A stretch of DNA of 64,000 bases from Anodontia alba (taxonomy: Eukaryota > Mollusca > Bivalvia > Lucinida > Lucinidae), in the NCBI GenBank assembly GCA_964016985.1, contig OZ024825.1, positions 44,205,523 through 44,269,522 on the forward strand, read 5' to 3'. Both the position numbers and the translations under genes were made by a program. This document shows, piece by piece, positions 25,801 through 35,690 of this stretch. A model generated the notes under the pieces. It saw nothing but the letters and a program-made list of their open reading frames with translations, made no database searches and had not been told where the DNA came from. Position 1 is the first letter of the stretch. Each line of letters opens with the position of its first letter.

Positions 25801-27511
25801 TCACAAAGGATCAGAAATGTATATAAACCTTATTTCAATTTGTTTTAATGTTTTTGTCAGTCATTATACTGCAATAATAAATCTCGATGTGCGAAAAAAA
25901 AACATTTTTCGCATTTCTTCACATTATATATAGATGCAATATTTTATACATTTCTAGATAATACGGCAGTATGGAATGAGCTGTAGTGAGCCTTCTATTT
26001 CCGTCCACCCTTCTATACTACATCCGAACATATTTTCAAATGGGTTCTCCTCTGAGTCTCATTTGTTAATTTTTATCAGATTTCATGTGGCGCCTCTTTG
26101 GATCCAGCTAACAAACTATTGGTACAATTGTTGCGATCTGTCAACCAAGATAGCTTTCTGGTTCATATAAGGGAACAGATCATTACGAAAACACGCCTAT
26201 TCAAATATACTGAACATTTTAACCACCAAAAAAATGAGAATTTTCAGACAAAAAATTGGATATTTCTCATACTTCTGGTCAAAACATAGATTGTGGATAC
26301 TCGTTAGAACCGCCTCGCCGAGGCGGTTCTAACGAGTACCCACAATCTATGTTTTTGAGCAGAAATAAGAAAAATAATGTATACCCCTGTAAACCCCAGT
26401 TTTACTATATAAAAGTGGGGTTTAAGAGGGTCAATATTATATAGGCATGTTTTCGTGATGTGCTACTTAATTTTACCAAATGATCGTTTTCAGCTTGAAA
26501 GTCCTCCAACAATTTTGATATTGTCGCCATCTCATGAAGACTGTCTGTGTCGATACACTTAGTGATGATCTTGCAAAATGTTCTTTCAGATCAAACAGAG
26601 ATTCTACAGACCTGGATTGTCTGTCTAATATTCTCACAGTGCTTGATGCATGTGCGAATGACGATGGCCAGGCCCCGATGTTATATAATAAGTTTCGTAC
26701 TCAACTCATCTGAGCATGAAATTTTCTCTGTAAATAAATTTGAAAATGCCAACAATAGTTGTCATTTTTATATTTATTAGCAGAGAAATTTTCATGCTCA
26801 GCTATGTTTGAAGAAAAGAATTTGTAATTGGTTGTTATTTGAGATTTATTAGCAATAAAAAATAAATCATGCTCAGCTGAGTTGAGCACGAAAAAAATTT
26901 TATAACCTCGGGGCTAGGATCTATCCATGGCCAGATCGCCAACAAATCTCATATAACATACCGTAGCTGTATAAGAATGGGCTATTGCTATTGCATATAC
27001 GTTAAGTAAATATGATGCGTAAAGGGCCTTATACCATATCCACGCAACGAAGACCTAGATCTGTCTGCAACTTCCTAATCATATCTGGTCTTCTTTGCTC
27101 GCTTACGGAATCGGCGAATATTGTTAAATGTATTCAGGAACAAGAGAGGTCATGATATGGTACGCGCAGACTGACTTGGAACGTGTAGACTGATCTGGGA
27201 CTGCTCTTCGCATGTGGCATAGGGCCTTTTTTGCCTTTGCATGTCAAATATATCGTTTTCCTTACGTATTTTCAGAGTTAACGGACAGTATCGCCTGTAG
27301 CCATTTAAGAGTTCTTGACCTGTTCATCGAGTCGATCAATTCTTCTTGTCGGTTTAAAGCTTACCCATGTTCAAGTAGGAACGATTTTAAAGCTAATAGA
27401 TGTCGTACATGCCGCTCTGGGTGTACTACGATGGGATACGAAACTGATAAACGTAAACGTGGAACCTTCTATCTCACTACAGCTAGTTCTTCACCATACT
27501 GTCTGCCATAA
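13239..27511 (+). CDS. Lipase B, pancreatic triacylglycerol lipase-like, six exons
   Basis: Exons 13239-13388, 16961-17143, 19749-19980, 21814-21930, 22993-23115 and 27276-27511 join into 346 codons plus stop. All introns are GT-AG, in phases 0,0,1,1,1. The start [16 protein letters not shown] is a hydrophobic signal-like segment, followed by [12 protein letters not shown], which resembles the mature N-terminus of pancreatic lipases. Catalytic residues by position: Ser168 in GHSLGAH (exon 3), Asp191 in GLDPAG (exon 4), His278 in ACSHLR (exon 6). The spacing matches the family. The lid lies between the Cys of QPGC (exon 5) and the Cys before His278. Known family role: secreted serine esterase that hydrolyses acylglycerols or phospholipids. 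Substrate here is unknown. The protein lacks PLAT, so it may be colipase-independent (inference). Its introns are packed with hairpin MITEs, SINEs and LTR-like pieces. Downstream DNA is duplicated after lipase A. Confidence 0.9.
13790..13821. repeat. (GT)n microsatellite
   Basis: Pure GT run in intron 1 of lipase B. Confidence 0.95.
14432..14674. mobile_element. GGGCCC hairpin MITE, full length
   Basis: Ends GGGCCCGGTTGTTCAAAGC and GCTTTGAACAACTGGGCCC form about 30-bp terminal inverted repeats with CGTTAGCTTAAC. The centre is a hairpin, GTGAGTAGCTTTTGCA with its complement (14545-14576). Lies in intron 1 of lipase B. Relatives: 19482, 21456, 53872 and 55129. Confidence 0.8.
15035..15264 (-). 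mobile_element. CATTACGAAAAC-family MITE, reverse, hairpin half lost
   Basis: Begins CATCACGAGAACACGCC and ends near AATGATG. Only one arm of the central hairpin remains (to 15180). It lies 7 bp before a second copy of the same family in the opposite orientation. Confidence 0.7.
15272..15545 (+). mobile_element. CATTACGAAAAC-family MITE, forward
   Basis: Worn 5' end (GCGCGTTACCTATTC), hairpin at 15361-15446 with a tip of CGCCTCGGCGAGGCGG, and an intact 3' end GGCGTGTTTTCGTGATG. With the previous copy it forms a head-to-head pair. Confidence 0.75.
15840..16300. mobile_element. TTCTGAAAAGGGG-family MITE fragments
   Basis: Several pieces of a repeat with AGGGGTCTACTCTAAAA, CCTTCTGAAAAGGGG and GGCAATTATGTCAAAAC (twice, near 16050 and 16170). 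The same family recurs at 20640, 40795, 44505, 48330, 58300 and 61345. Confidence 0.55.
16316..16372. repeat. Near-perfect 57-bp hairpin
   Basis: GCATTCTTTATAAATCTATA pairs with its complement across a short ACGGCCCGA loop. A related structure with the CGGCCCGATATA core is at 62471-62560. Confidence 0.7.
17245..17495. mobile_element. Hairpin MITE, TGAGCATGAA family
   Basis: Contains CAGCTGAGCATGAA, the internal inverted pair GAAAATGCCAAC/GTTGGCATTTTC, and an ending GCTCAGCTGAGTTGAGC. A partial relative is at 13470-13582. Lies in intron 2 of lipase B. Confidence 0.7.
17661..17722 (-). repeat. Fragment of the A-rich GGTAAGAGAAAAG repeat (reverse)
   Basis: Reverse complement of the start of the repeat seen at 35319, 45076 and 46384 (GGGAGTGCCACAATC). 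Confidence 0.6.
18200..18266. repeat. Diverged CATTACG-family hairpin core
   Basis: A 67-bp palindrome with core AGAATCGCCTCAATGAGGC. Relative to the family core (AGAACCGCC), the C-to-T change on the left arm is matched on the right arm, so pairing is kept. Confidence 0.6.
18645..18945 (+). mobile_element. tRNA-derived SINE (family 1)
   Basis: The tRNA-like head has a box A-like part (CCTCGGCAGCACAGTCGG) and a clear box B (CGGGTTCGGTCCCCG). The conserved body contains TCATGAAATATTTTCTACG, CGCTGATTCAAGAAGG and TTAGAGGACTAAGCCTGCC. Copies at 44024 and 47218 share head and body. Lies in intron 2 of lipase B. Confidence 0.8.
19220..19400 (+). repeat. Diverged member of the A-rich GGTAAGAGAAAAG repeat
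   Basis: Shares the order GGTGATCACAGCGCTACAAAA then AACACAACAA with the AGGTAATCGCAATGCTAAAA block at 35470. No coding frame. Confidence 0.4.
19482..19610. mobile_element. GGGCCC hairpin MITE, 5' half
   Basis: Matches 14432 up to the central GAGTAGCTTTTGCA, then stops. It is cut exactly at the hairpin tip. Confidence 0.7.
20235..20565 (+). mobile_element. LTR-like fragments, 3' end then 5'-to-3' copy
   Basis: An end-like piece (TTTCCAAAGGCAATC ... TTATTTTACTACA, to 20287) is followed by TGTTGGTACCGTGTGGCGG (20301) and a segment with a polyadenylation-like GTCTCAATAAAACC, then again TTTCCAAAGGCAATC. TG start, AATAAA and CA end are typical of an LTR. No gag or pol sequence is seen. Related pieces: 3150-3240, 23730-23960 and 54465-54660. 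Confidence 0.45.
20640..20780. mobile_element. TTCTGAAAAGGGG-family MITE
   Basis: Inverted arms TTTTCTGAAAAGGGATC and CAACTTTTCAGAATGG around AAAAGAAAAGAAATG. Lies in intron 3 of lipase B. Confidence 0.5.
20993..21070. repeat. GATCAG hairpin element
   Basis: CCAGCGAATACTCAGATCAG pairs with CTGATCAGAGTATTTGCTG. It belongs to a dispersed hairpin family (14164-14330, 21245-21400, 39890, 62800). Confidence 0.55.
21456..21676. mobile_element. GGGCCC hairpin MITE
   Basis: GGGCCCAGTTGTTCAAAGCG and GCTTTGAACAACCGGGACC ends, with the central hairpin partly lost. It ends 137 bp before exon 4 of lipase B. Confidence 0.75.
23434..23649 (+). mobile_element. CATTACGAAAAC-family MITE with hairpin tip deleted
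   Basis: Both termini are intact (CATTACGAAAACATGCC, GGTATGTTTTCGTGATG). In place of the 96-bp hairpin, only the bases of the two arms remain (TTTCTGCTCAAAACA directly followed by TTTTTGAGCAGAAA). Confidence 0.85.
23730..23960 (+). mobile_element. LTR-like fragment
   Basis: Collinear with 20355-20555: AATGGAGTTCTGCTCATG, GTCTCAATAAAACCG and TTTGTTTCCAAAGG, ending TATTATACTACAC. Lies in intron 5 of lipase B. Confidence 0.45.
24668..24951 (+). mobile_element. CATTACGAAAAC-family MITE
   Basis: Full-length copy with termini CATTACGAAAACACGCC and GGCGTGTTTTCGTGATG, and hairpin at 24747-24842. Flanked by TA on both sides (TTTA before, TATG after), the only copy where a TA duplication is plausible. 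Confidence 0.85.
25512..25790 (+). mobile_element. CATTACGAAAAC-family MITE inserted after the segmental duplication
   Basis: A 279-bp full copy with a near-perfect hairpin at 25602-25696. The paralogous site near base 42 is empty, so this insertion postdates the duplication. No clear target-site duplication. Confidence 0.9.
26181..26460 (+). mobile_element. CATTACGAAAAC-family MITE inserted after the segmental duplication
   Basis: A 280-bp full copy, hairpin at 26271-26366. The matching place in copy 1 (near 425-440) has no insertion. Confidence 0.88.
26690..26918. mobile_element. Hairpin MITE, TGAGCATGAA family
   Basis: Same position relative to the lipase exon as 662-920, hence inserted before the duplication. 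Confidence 0.65.
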
Positions 27512-28005
27512 CGTTACCGGACACAAAAATACACATTAACCGAACCTCGCCAGGAAAAAATGGGGGCTAACTATATTCCAACAACAAATACCTACTCCAA
27601 GTGCGCAAACGCACATTATCATGAAACGAGCAGTGCCATATAAAATGTGCCAATAGCTGATCAACCATTTGATGTTAACATCATTAGATACTATAAAAAT
27701 TCCGACATAAAGCAAATGGTATTATAAGACTGTGTGACCTATGATGATCTGGATCCTTCTTGTTCATACATGCCCACCCCTCACTCATACTCATTATATC
27801 CTTCTGCAGCAGCTAATATGTCTGTAGATAAATAATTAATATCCAGGTATTACTGAGAACTCTCTTGGCATTTATTTTTCGCATTTAACTTGGGTATCTT
27901 TTTATTTAATGTGACCATGTGAATACAATTGATTCACTGTAGGTGGATAAATTGATGGATATCGCTGAACTACAGAATGACTCATGAAACGCATATTCCA
28001 AGGTT

Positions 28006-28302
28006 CATTTTGAAAACCCGCCGATTCAAATATATTGAAATTCTAACACCAAAAATGAAAATTTTCAGATAACAAATAGTGTTGTTTTTTTTTTTTTTTT
28101 TTTTTTTTTTCATTTCTGCTAAAAACATAGATTGTGGGTACAAGTTAGAACCACCTCGCCGAGGCGGTTCAAACGAGTACCTGCAATCTGTGTTTTTGGG
28201 CAGAAATAAGAAAAATAATGTATACCCCTTGTAAACCCCAGTTGTACTATATAAAAGTGGAGTTTAAGGGGGTCCAAATTATATAGGTATGTTTTCGTGA
28301 TG
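28006..28302 (+). mobile_element. CATTACGAAAAC-family MITE with poly(T) expansion
   Basis: Slightly worn 5' end (CATTTTGAAAACCCGCC), a T run at 28085-28110, hairpin at 28112-28207 and an intact 3' end. It lies within a 1.1-kb block missing from copy 1. Confidence 0.8.
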
Positions 28303-30514
28303 TTTAACCCCGCTTCCTCCGGTAGTGCCATTTTTATCGCACAGTCAATCCACTTTAAACCGACACTCGATTCAACGACATAATTCATAATAATGATAAT
28401 CTGACTGGCATGAAATGTTTTCTCAAGAGGTAACATTTAATCAGAAATTACCCGAGAACATTGTTTGAATACTTCGAGAAACGTGTTTTGGAGATTTGTT
28501 AGAATCGCCTCACTTTAGATCAGAATAAAACAAAGCATTCCATACATATCATTCTGCTCAATAAGGCATCTATACAACAGCAACTTCAGATTGCAACATT
28601 TTTTGGAACGCATGCTGTTGTTGTAAAACAAAAAAAAAAAACAAAAAAAAGTTGCACTGCATTTGTATTCGTTCCACCTTTTAAAAGTACATTCCGTGCA
28701 TGGAAAATGAGCAGCAAAATGATCCACAGTCACTTTTAATAATAATTCCCGGCAAATTTTGGAATGTATATTTACTCCTTTGTTAGGTTTTGATATCAGA
28801 GCTAAACGTCCGAAATAAACACCATATTTTTGTATGCATATTTAACCCCATTTAAGTTGAAATTGTACTCCTATTAATCAAAACAAGTATGGTAAAGGAA
28901 ACGCAAAGTTGAAAAATAGACCTCCTCTTCCTTGACGTAAAGAACCAATGTCTGTACCACATCAACGACACCACCGGCCTGTTTCTTGTTGGTCCATGGA
29001 TAAAACAGGATCGCACACGTAGTTTGTGAATTATTTAATACATTTGGACGAACACACGTAAAGAAATAAATATTTAGTTGTTGTACTCATAATGCTGTTA
29101 TTGTTGTTTTTATTTCTGTTTTTGTGTGTGCGAAATGTATAATATATTAATTTTAATATACATATGTACAAATCAACAGCCTAGACCACAAATGAAAACT
29201 TGGCTACACCAAAATCACCCCAGGCTATAAATAACAGATATTGAATTAAAAACAATACAGTGAATAAGTTTACTATTGCATTAACGACTGTTATAACCAG
29301 CATTGTTTGTAGCTATAAGATGAACTGGAGACGATTTTTTTTCTGTCTGCCGTCCATACTGTTTTAACCCCGTTTGTTTCTACAATCAAGGAAGCGATTT
29401 GGACCCAATGCAGTAGAACTGTTGCTTGAGTAGATGGATTTAATACTGGATGCCGCGGTAAGCGAAATGTCCCATACGCGTATAATGGGAAAATGCTTAT
29501 AACAAATATGAATATGCCTAGGATAATGGTAAACATCCTTCCATAGCAATGGACAAAGGGTAGAATCACATAAGATGACAAAACATCAATAAACATTACA
29601 AACAAAGCAGGACATGTTTTCGAGCAAGTGAAACTTATTTATGCGCCCAATAGTTGTTTTCTTCTGATTGTTCCAAGGTGGTTCCTCTGATGCATTTCTT
29701 TTTTTCTAACAGTCACGGGACATAGCTATTCCAAGGCACTGGATTATAGTAAGATGGCATAAAATGGCACTTCATAGACAAAAAGCACAAACAGACGAGA
29801 TACAAATGCAACAATAATGCAATTTTTTCACGGTCACTGTCAGTAGCTTAACTGTTGTGGCTCTTTATCCTGGTTTTGCTGGCGCAAAATTTCGCCCTTA
29901 ATTCGGATAAAGTCTCAGCTACACATATTCTTACGGTTAGCATTGGAATCCCCTAACTCATCAGTAGCTGCATTATTTAATTATCGTATGATATCGAACC
30001 TATCTAATCATCAAGGTCGATAGAGTTCTACATGCATATGAATATGTTGGTACAATTGGTTTCTGGTTTGCAAACGTTATCAGGAGCCAGTGCTATGACG
30101 ATATCTGGTTAAACATTCAAAATTCTTTGACAAAACTTTAATGCAAGTAAGGGTCTGCATGATCATATATGGTAAAATGATTTTCCGATCATTTTCTCGG
30201 AACTGCACAGCTGATTGACCTCATATGAAGCATTCTTGATACAAGCTCTAACAAAATTGCAAACAGTAAACTCCGGCATCCAAGACAACCGGATGGTCAG
30301 GTAAGTGCTTCCTTTTAGTATCAGAATAACATGTAACTCTACACTTATACTATATACATGTAAAACTATATATACATATAAAAATTAAGGTAACCATATG
30401 CTTGAAAGTTTGCGATGATAATTCATATGAAAACGGCTTCTGAAGAGCACAAAAATTGTCAACCGAATCCACACGCAGCCGAGCTCCAAGTTATATACGG
30501 ACAAGAATATGTAC

Positions 30515-30845
30515 AAAAATAAAAAAAATCGGGACTTAAAAACATTTTTGTAAGAAGTTTAAACATATGCAAAGAATGACGAGCGCTTTGCTTGGGTATC
30601 CGAACCGGTCAACTTTAGATCCAGATAATCCCATACAGGGACTATGTAGTGGTCAAAAATATTCAAACAAAATCACGACATAAAGCTGTTTGGATATATT
30701 TTGGATTACAGTTAAGAGTAATATAGCTTTCTTGATTTAAAGACCATCCACTAGCAAAAATGATAACATGATTCATGACATCTGCTTATACATGTGTGAA
30801 ATGGACGTTTTCACTCAGCTCAGAGAGTAGTGGTCATTAAGCCTC
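30515..30845. repeat. Dispersed repeat, inverted partner of 6500-6845
   Basis: See the partner. This copy lies directly after the end of the segmental duplication and just before a mariner terminus. Confidence 0.7.
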
Positions 30846-30854
30846 TTTATAGTA

Positions 30855-31140
30855 TACGAGGGGTGTTCAAAAAAATTCAACAGTCACATTGACGTTATAC
30901 TAGAACCAGCCATATTATACTGTCACAAGTGTGACCAGTCCCAGCTCTTCTACCTTATGCTGAGAGTCAAGACAAAGAGCAATGTGTACTTATTTCAGAA
31001 ATGCTTAGATATGTTGAACACAAAACCTTCCGATCCGATTGCGCTTGCTCTCTGAGCACGGCCAGTCCGACAGGTCTCAGGCTTTTCAATGCATGGCGGA
31101 TACGTTAAGCATCTTGCGTAGAGGATGGCCATGGCTTTGA
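30855..31140 (+). mobile_element. Mariner-like 5' terminus and leader fragment
   Basis: TACGAGGGGTGTTCAAAAA is a typical mariner terminal inverted repeat beside TA. Its exact partner (GAACACCCCTCGTA) is at 39498-39511. The following 280 bp show no clear transposase frame. Confidence 0.55.
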
Positions 31141-31149
31141 ACGTAAATG

Positions 31150-33600
31150 AATTTAATATGTAGAGAGACAATTAGAGCATATCGCTCACACCTGTGTCTG
31201 ACCTGCCTGCTATTTTCGCATAAAGAGCCGTCCCTACTAATTTCATGCACATGCATCGTCCCGAAAATACCTCATATACTATACATGTTAAATATCAAAT
31301 CACAATAATATTCATAGACAAAGGGAAGATTGTTAACAAAACTTTTCTAAATAACCTAAGCAGTCTATGAAGAGCGTCATAAACGTATGCACAAACAAGA
31401 ACCTCCGGTGAAATGTTGAAAGGGCGTAAATCTTCATTCTCCACCACGCCACCACATCAGTTGGCTCATTTAATGGAAGGATTACAAATATAGTTATCTA
31501 CAGGCAAATACCAACGCTACAACATACACCTGCCAGAATTTATTTTCTAGTGCAGGATATATTACAACTCTAGTTCAAGGGTAATGGTCAGCTAAACGAG
31601 AAATCGGACGCACTTGTGTTAACAACTGCCTTGTTTTAATACACCAATTGTTTGCAACAAACTGGCGGGAGCATTAATAAGGTATGCTCATTATAGTCGC
31701 ATGTGGTTGAGGATTTTTTTTAACCAAATCGCTTGTCCTTTGCTAATCGAAACTTTCATCTGGAAAATTAAGATGGTATTCGCAATTGTTAATATGAAAT
31801 AAATAGGTGTTACCTATGAAACGAGCTTAAGCATTATGTTCATTTTTTTTCTTTCACCAGGCTAGACAAAACCTGTTTAAATAGGTGTCCGAGACAAAGT
31901 GCACAACATCGAATATTATGCTTACATCAATTCAACCAGAGTTTCTTAGGAAACATCACTCTACTGATTTTTTTTTTTTACATATTTTTTTACATATTTA
32001 AAAAGTGAGGAAAGTGAAAAGATTGATATGATACTAAATATTACTAATTTCAGAGTCCTTAGACTTTCCTTATTACACTCTATCTAAAAGAAAGCCCCTT
32101 GTGCTGACAGGTGATGATTTGTTTGTGTTAAATGTCGCATAGCTTGTCGTTTTCAACATTATTTTGTCAAGAGTCTGAATGACGAGTTATCGAATATCTG
32201 AGCGATATTCATGTTCATTTCCTTTTTTATGTCATTTTTTGAATTGTGAAACTGCTCCTGATGAGTTTATGTCACACCTTGAATAATTATTTGAATCACC
32301 TAAAATCTGCCATTCGTGATATCCAAATTTGATGCCTTCAGGTTACAATGGATACATGTCCTAAAACACCTCTAATTTGACAGGCGCTTACAACATGCAT
32401 GCAACCGGTGCGTCCGTGTCGATCGGTCTGCCTTGGCTTTTAGGCTTGAGGTGGGGCGTAGTACTCTCCACGGCGTCGTTACTGCCATCAGTTATGCCAT
32501 ACAATGTATCTCGGTTTCTTAGGTATTAACTTTATGGATGCTTATGCTGTTTATCAATAACACGAGCTACGACACAATTTGACAAGCAAATCATTGTGTA
32601 GCATGTGTGTACAGACGAAAGTCGCAAAAGTACGAACGATCAGCTGATCGCCAGTCAGCTGAAACTCGGACCAAACATATCGATGGGTCCGAAGCTGAAA
32701 CCACCGCATATCCTACCTTTATCATGTTGTCAGCGATCAGCGATACATTCTTCCCTATGCATAATTCCTGTTATGTGCTTTAAGAATGTAATCCATTTTT
32801 TTACAACAATACTTCAGTATTTATCCTTAAATACGCGAAAATGTGGTTTAATGCGAGAGAAATCTCAGATTAAAAATGGCGGCTAAAACACAGATCAGTT
32901 TTGCAGGCATCTGTGTCAATGACGTAAAAATGTATTCTCTCTTATTGGATATACGATTGAGATCGCTTGCGGCGGCTGACAGGCTTTCAATGTTTGCAGC
33001 GGATCGTATCTGATCATCATATTTTTCGAAAAACCAAGCCAATGGCTCCGGCCTTATTAGCGTTGGTTTTCGGGTTCAATATTAAGCCGATACAGTCCAC
33101 TGTAGAGTTGGGAAACCAGTCAGTGCGCTCATGCAAACTCTTCTGCATAGTATGTGAGAGACTCATGATACCTATAGTACGAGCTTAAGATTTAGAATTA
33201 AATCTATGGGGTAAATATCCAAATACCAGTATTCTTGCACCCTTTAACATAACAGGGCACCCAAAGGATAAATCCTGATACCCAATTCAATGAGAACTGG
33301 ATGGGTAAAAATAGCCCAATATACCCAGTTGCTTAAAACCTATCTAGGGCACTGTATCAATAGATAACTTATAAATAGATCACGTGCACTAACTCCCGGC
33401 TTAGTTGAGCACCGCTACTGACCTTGAAGTCCTTGAAGTTGGTGGGAAATAAATCAGTCCCTCTAAGTACATCACTGCGATGCAGATGGCGAGCAGCTTA
33501 TGCCTTCTGATATCTGTAAACACCGAAGATGTGAACCGAAAGAAAGAACAATGTACATAAAATTAAAACGTAATAGTACACGAAATTCAGAGTATTCTTT
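31150..33600. other. Intergenic, no gene seen
   Basis: No conserved exon, hairpin or known repeat recognised. It is less repetitive than its surroundings. Short open frames at 32605-33190 show no recognisable domain or codon signal. Confidence 0.4.
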
Positions 33601-33680
33601 GTGTGTGTGAGAGAAGCGGGGTGGAGGGGTGGAGGGGACGGGAGAGGTGATTCCCTTATTTCAAACTCTCTGTGTGTGTA

Positions 33681-33707
33681 GGAGGGGGAGGGGGAGGGGA
33701 GGGAGGG
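33681..33707 (+). repeat. G-rich tract with G-quadruplex potential
   Basis: Five or more runs of three to five G separated by A, after a similar tract at 33620-33650. Each is followed by TTATTTCAAACT, so the segment is duplicated. Confidence 0.7.
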
Positions 33708-33810
33708 TGTGGAAGAGGACCGGGAAGGTATTCACTTATTTCAAACTGCATTGAAACATCTAGCCAGTACGTAAGTATTTTCATTTTGGTCAGTACTTAA
33801 TACTGTCCTC

Positions 33811-33866
33811 TGTGGTGTAGTGGCCTCTCCTACGAAAGGACGTGGGTTTGAGTCTCATTGGTGATC
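33811..33866 (+). repeat. tRNA-like sequence (SINE head remnant)
   Basis: GTGGTGTAGTGGCC resembles box A, and GTGGGTTTGAGTCTC resembles box B. It runs straight into a GT microsatellite, and no acceptor stem closes. Confidence 0.45.
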
Positions 33867-33870
33867 TTCT

Positions 33871-33912
33871 GTGTGTGTGTGTGTGCGTGTGTGTGCGGGC
33901 GTGCGTGCGTGT

Positions 33913-33965
<53 letters not shown>
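33871..33965. repeat. (GT)n microsatellite, interrupted
   Basis: About 95 bp of GT with GC interruptions in the first half. Confidence 0.95.
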
Positions 33966-33967
<2 letters not shown>

Positions 33968-34169
33968 AATTTAATGAACATTTTTAGCCATTGTTTTTCT
34001 TTATTTCTTTCTTTTCATCTTTTACTTTATTTTGATTTGTTTAACCTGTTAGCAAAAGCTGTACTTCAATACGATCCAAATCACATTACGTAAAATCAAA
34101 ACCAACATATTCTTATGGGGGCAATGGCGTAAAATACTGCCTTTCTTTCTTTCTTCCATTACGTCTAAA

Positions 34170-34462
34170 CTTCATAGGAGGCCACAGACATTGTACACCC
34201 CGAGATGCAGGATGCAGGCCTACAAGTAACCAATTTTAATTACCGGTTCTTTAACCTGCACATGGTGTGATTTTCCCTGCACAGAGGACCTCCAGTTAAC
34301 GTCCCGATCCGAAGGACGACACACTGTTTTCATTTCAGGCCTGCAAATGACGTAAAGGAAAGCATGTTCGGACACCGAAAATTCCCTCGCTTCAGCCTAG
34401 GGTCTATCCCAGTACCTCTAGCTCTAGAGGCCGGTGCGCTCACCACTGAGCTACCGCGCTAC
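34170..34462 (-). mobile_element. tRNA-derived SINE (family 2, reverse strand)
   Basis: On the - strand it opens AGCGCGGTAGCTCAGTGG (box A), then a CTCTAGAGCTAGAGG inverted repeat and GGGATAGACCC (weak box B). About 200 bp of non-tRNA body follow. Confidence 0.65.
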
Positions 34463-35300
34463 CTAAAATATGTGTTTTTATACAGCTTTGTTATGGGATA
34501 ATTAAATGTATGTGTTTGTTGACAGGAAACACAAAGCTAAGTGATGTAAATGTTGCTTTTCACGCATAGTCAGATACTTGATTAGCAACACGTTAAAACC
34601 AGTCTACTAATAAACGTTGTACCTTTCATAGTTAAAATCAGTCAAAACCACACATTATTTCAATAAAGGAAAAAGGTTTGTTTCCATAGCAACGCAATGT
34701 TTTCTCAAGTGATAAATTTTATTTTTCTTTCTAAGTTGTCATCCAGTACTTGACAGTCAAAGTGGTGAAAAAAATAGAATTGCAGTGTAAACAGAATATA
34801 TTAAATAAAACTAAGTGCTTTTATGGAATAAATTCGACATATTCGTTGCCATGGCAATATCAATTTCTGAGACATATTGATTTTGTTCATAAATTTGTGT
34901 TTCAATATTTAACAGCTATAAAACTATTATGTTTTAATTACATTGTTCTCAGATTGCTTTCATGAAATCTATTAAAGACAAACAATTTTGCAATACTACA
35001 TGTAGTATGTTGTTGTTGCCATTGCAACCGTTACAATGGATTTTCAAACTTATTTTTGTTGTTTTTGAAGATGTCCCATGTTGACCTATATTTAGAAAAG
35101 TTTCATCAATATTTCAAATAGGGCAGAATTTTATCAACCCAAATTCAATTTCATATAAAGCCTCTGAGGCATTTGGGGAACAATCATTTGTTAAAATGAT
35201 CCAATCATGTCATCAGGATATCCGCCTTGCCAATATACATTGTTGTATCTAGAGGAGGACAATGGGCTATTTTCTCTACCTAAAAGGATGAATGGGACAA
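34463..35300. other. Intergenic, no gene seen
   Basis: AT-rich. Nothing recognised. Confidence 0.45.
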
Positions 35301-35318
35301 GAGACCTCGATATTAAAA

Positions 35319-35690
35319 AAAGGTAAGAGAAAAGACCAGGGAGTGCCACAATCGCAAACCGCAGCCCTTCCCAGACACCAAGAGGAAGAGGAAACCGACA
35401 AATCCAAACAAGCACAAATCGAACAAACGTACGAAAAGCACTAAGATTAGCTGTCTTTTCCCCTAGCGAGGTAATCGCAATGCTAAAAGGACCAAAAAAA
35501 CACAAGAACAACATGACACAAGGTACGACTTAAACAAGTCGCCTCATAGAATAAACCACAAAGCAACAAAGAGTAAGACTAACACAGGGATCACCGCCTT
35601 AGAACGGTCAGTAGAGTAAACCACCGGGGATTTAAAGCACTTTTACAGCTAGCCAACTTCACCCTAGGTCCCGATGCTACTCTTAATACG
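35319..35690 (+). mobile_element. A-rich interspersed repeat (GGTAAGAGAAAAG family)
   Basis: Begins AAAAAGGTAAGAGAAAAG, contains GGGAGTGCCACAATC, CAAACAAGCACAAATCG, GAGGTAATCGCAATGC and CCGCCTTAGAACGGTCAGT, and ends GTCCCGATGC. Near-identical copies are at 45076 and 46384. Open frames on the reverse strand are shadows. Confidence 0.75.

Larger units (their letters stand above)
25471..30425 (+). repeat. Segmental duplication, copy 2 (last exon and 3' flank of lipase B)
   Basis: Collinear with 1-3745. It is longer mainly because of a MITE at 25512-25790, a MITE at 26181-26460, and about 1.1 kb at 27680-28768 that includes a third MITE. Similarity fades near 30425, where this copy runs into an unrelated dispersed repeat. 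Confidence 0.85.

Noticed and set aside
25512..26460. Helitron assignment for the CATTACGAAAAC elements
   Set aside because: Lack of a clear target duplication and an upstream T fit weakly, but the ends are inverted repeats and the 3' end lacks CTRR, so a terminal-inverted-repeat MITE fits better.
32605..33188. Possible unknown exons in the quiet intergenic region
   Set aside because: Only short frames with no recognisable motif, splice pairing or homology to other parts of the window.
33790..34093. Open frames with Thr-His or Cys-Val repeats
   Set aside because: They are read through the GT microsatellite.
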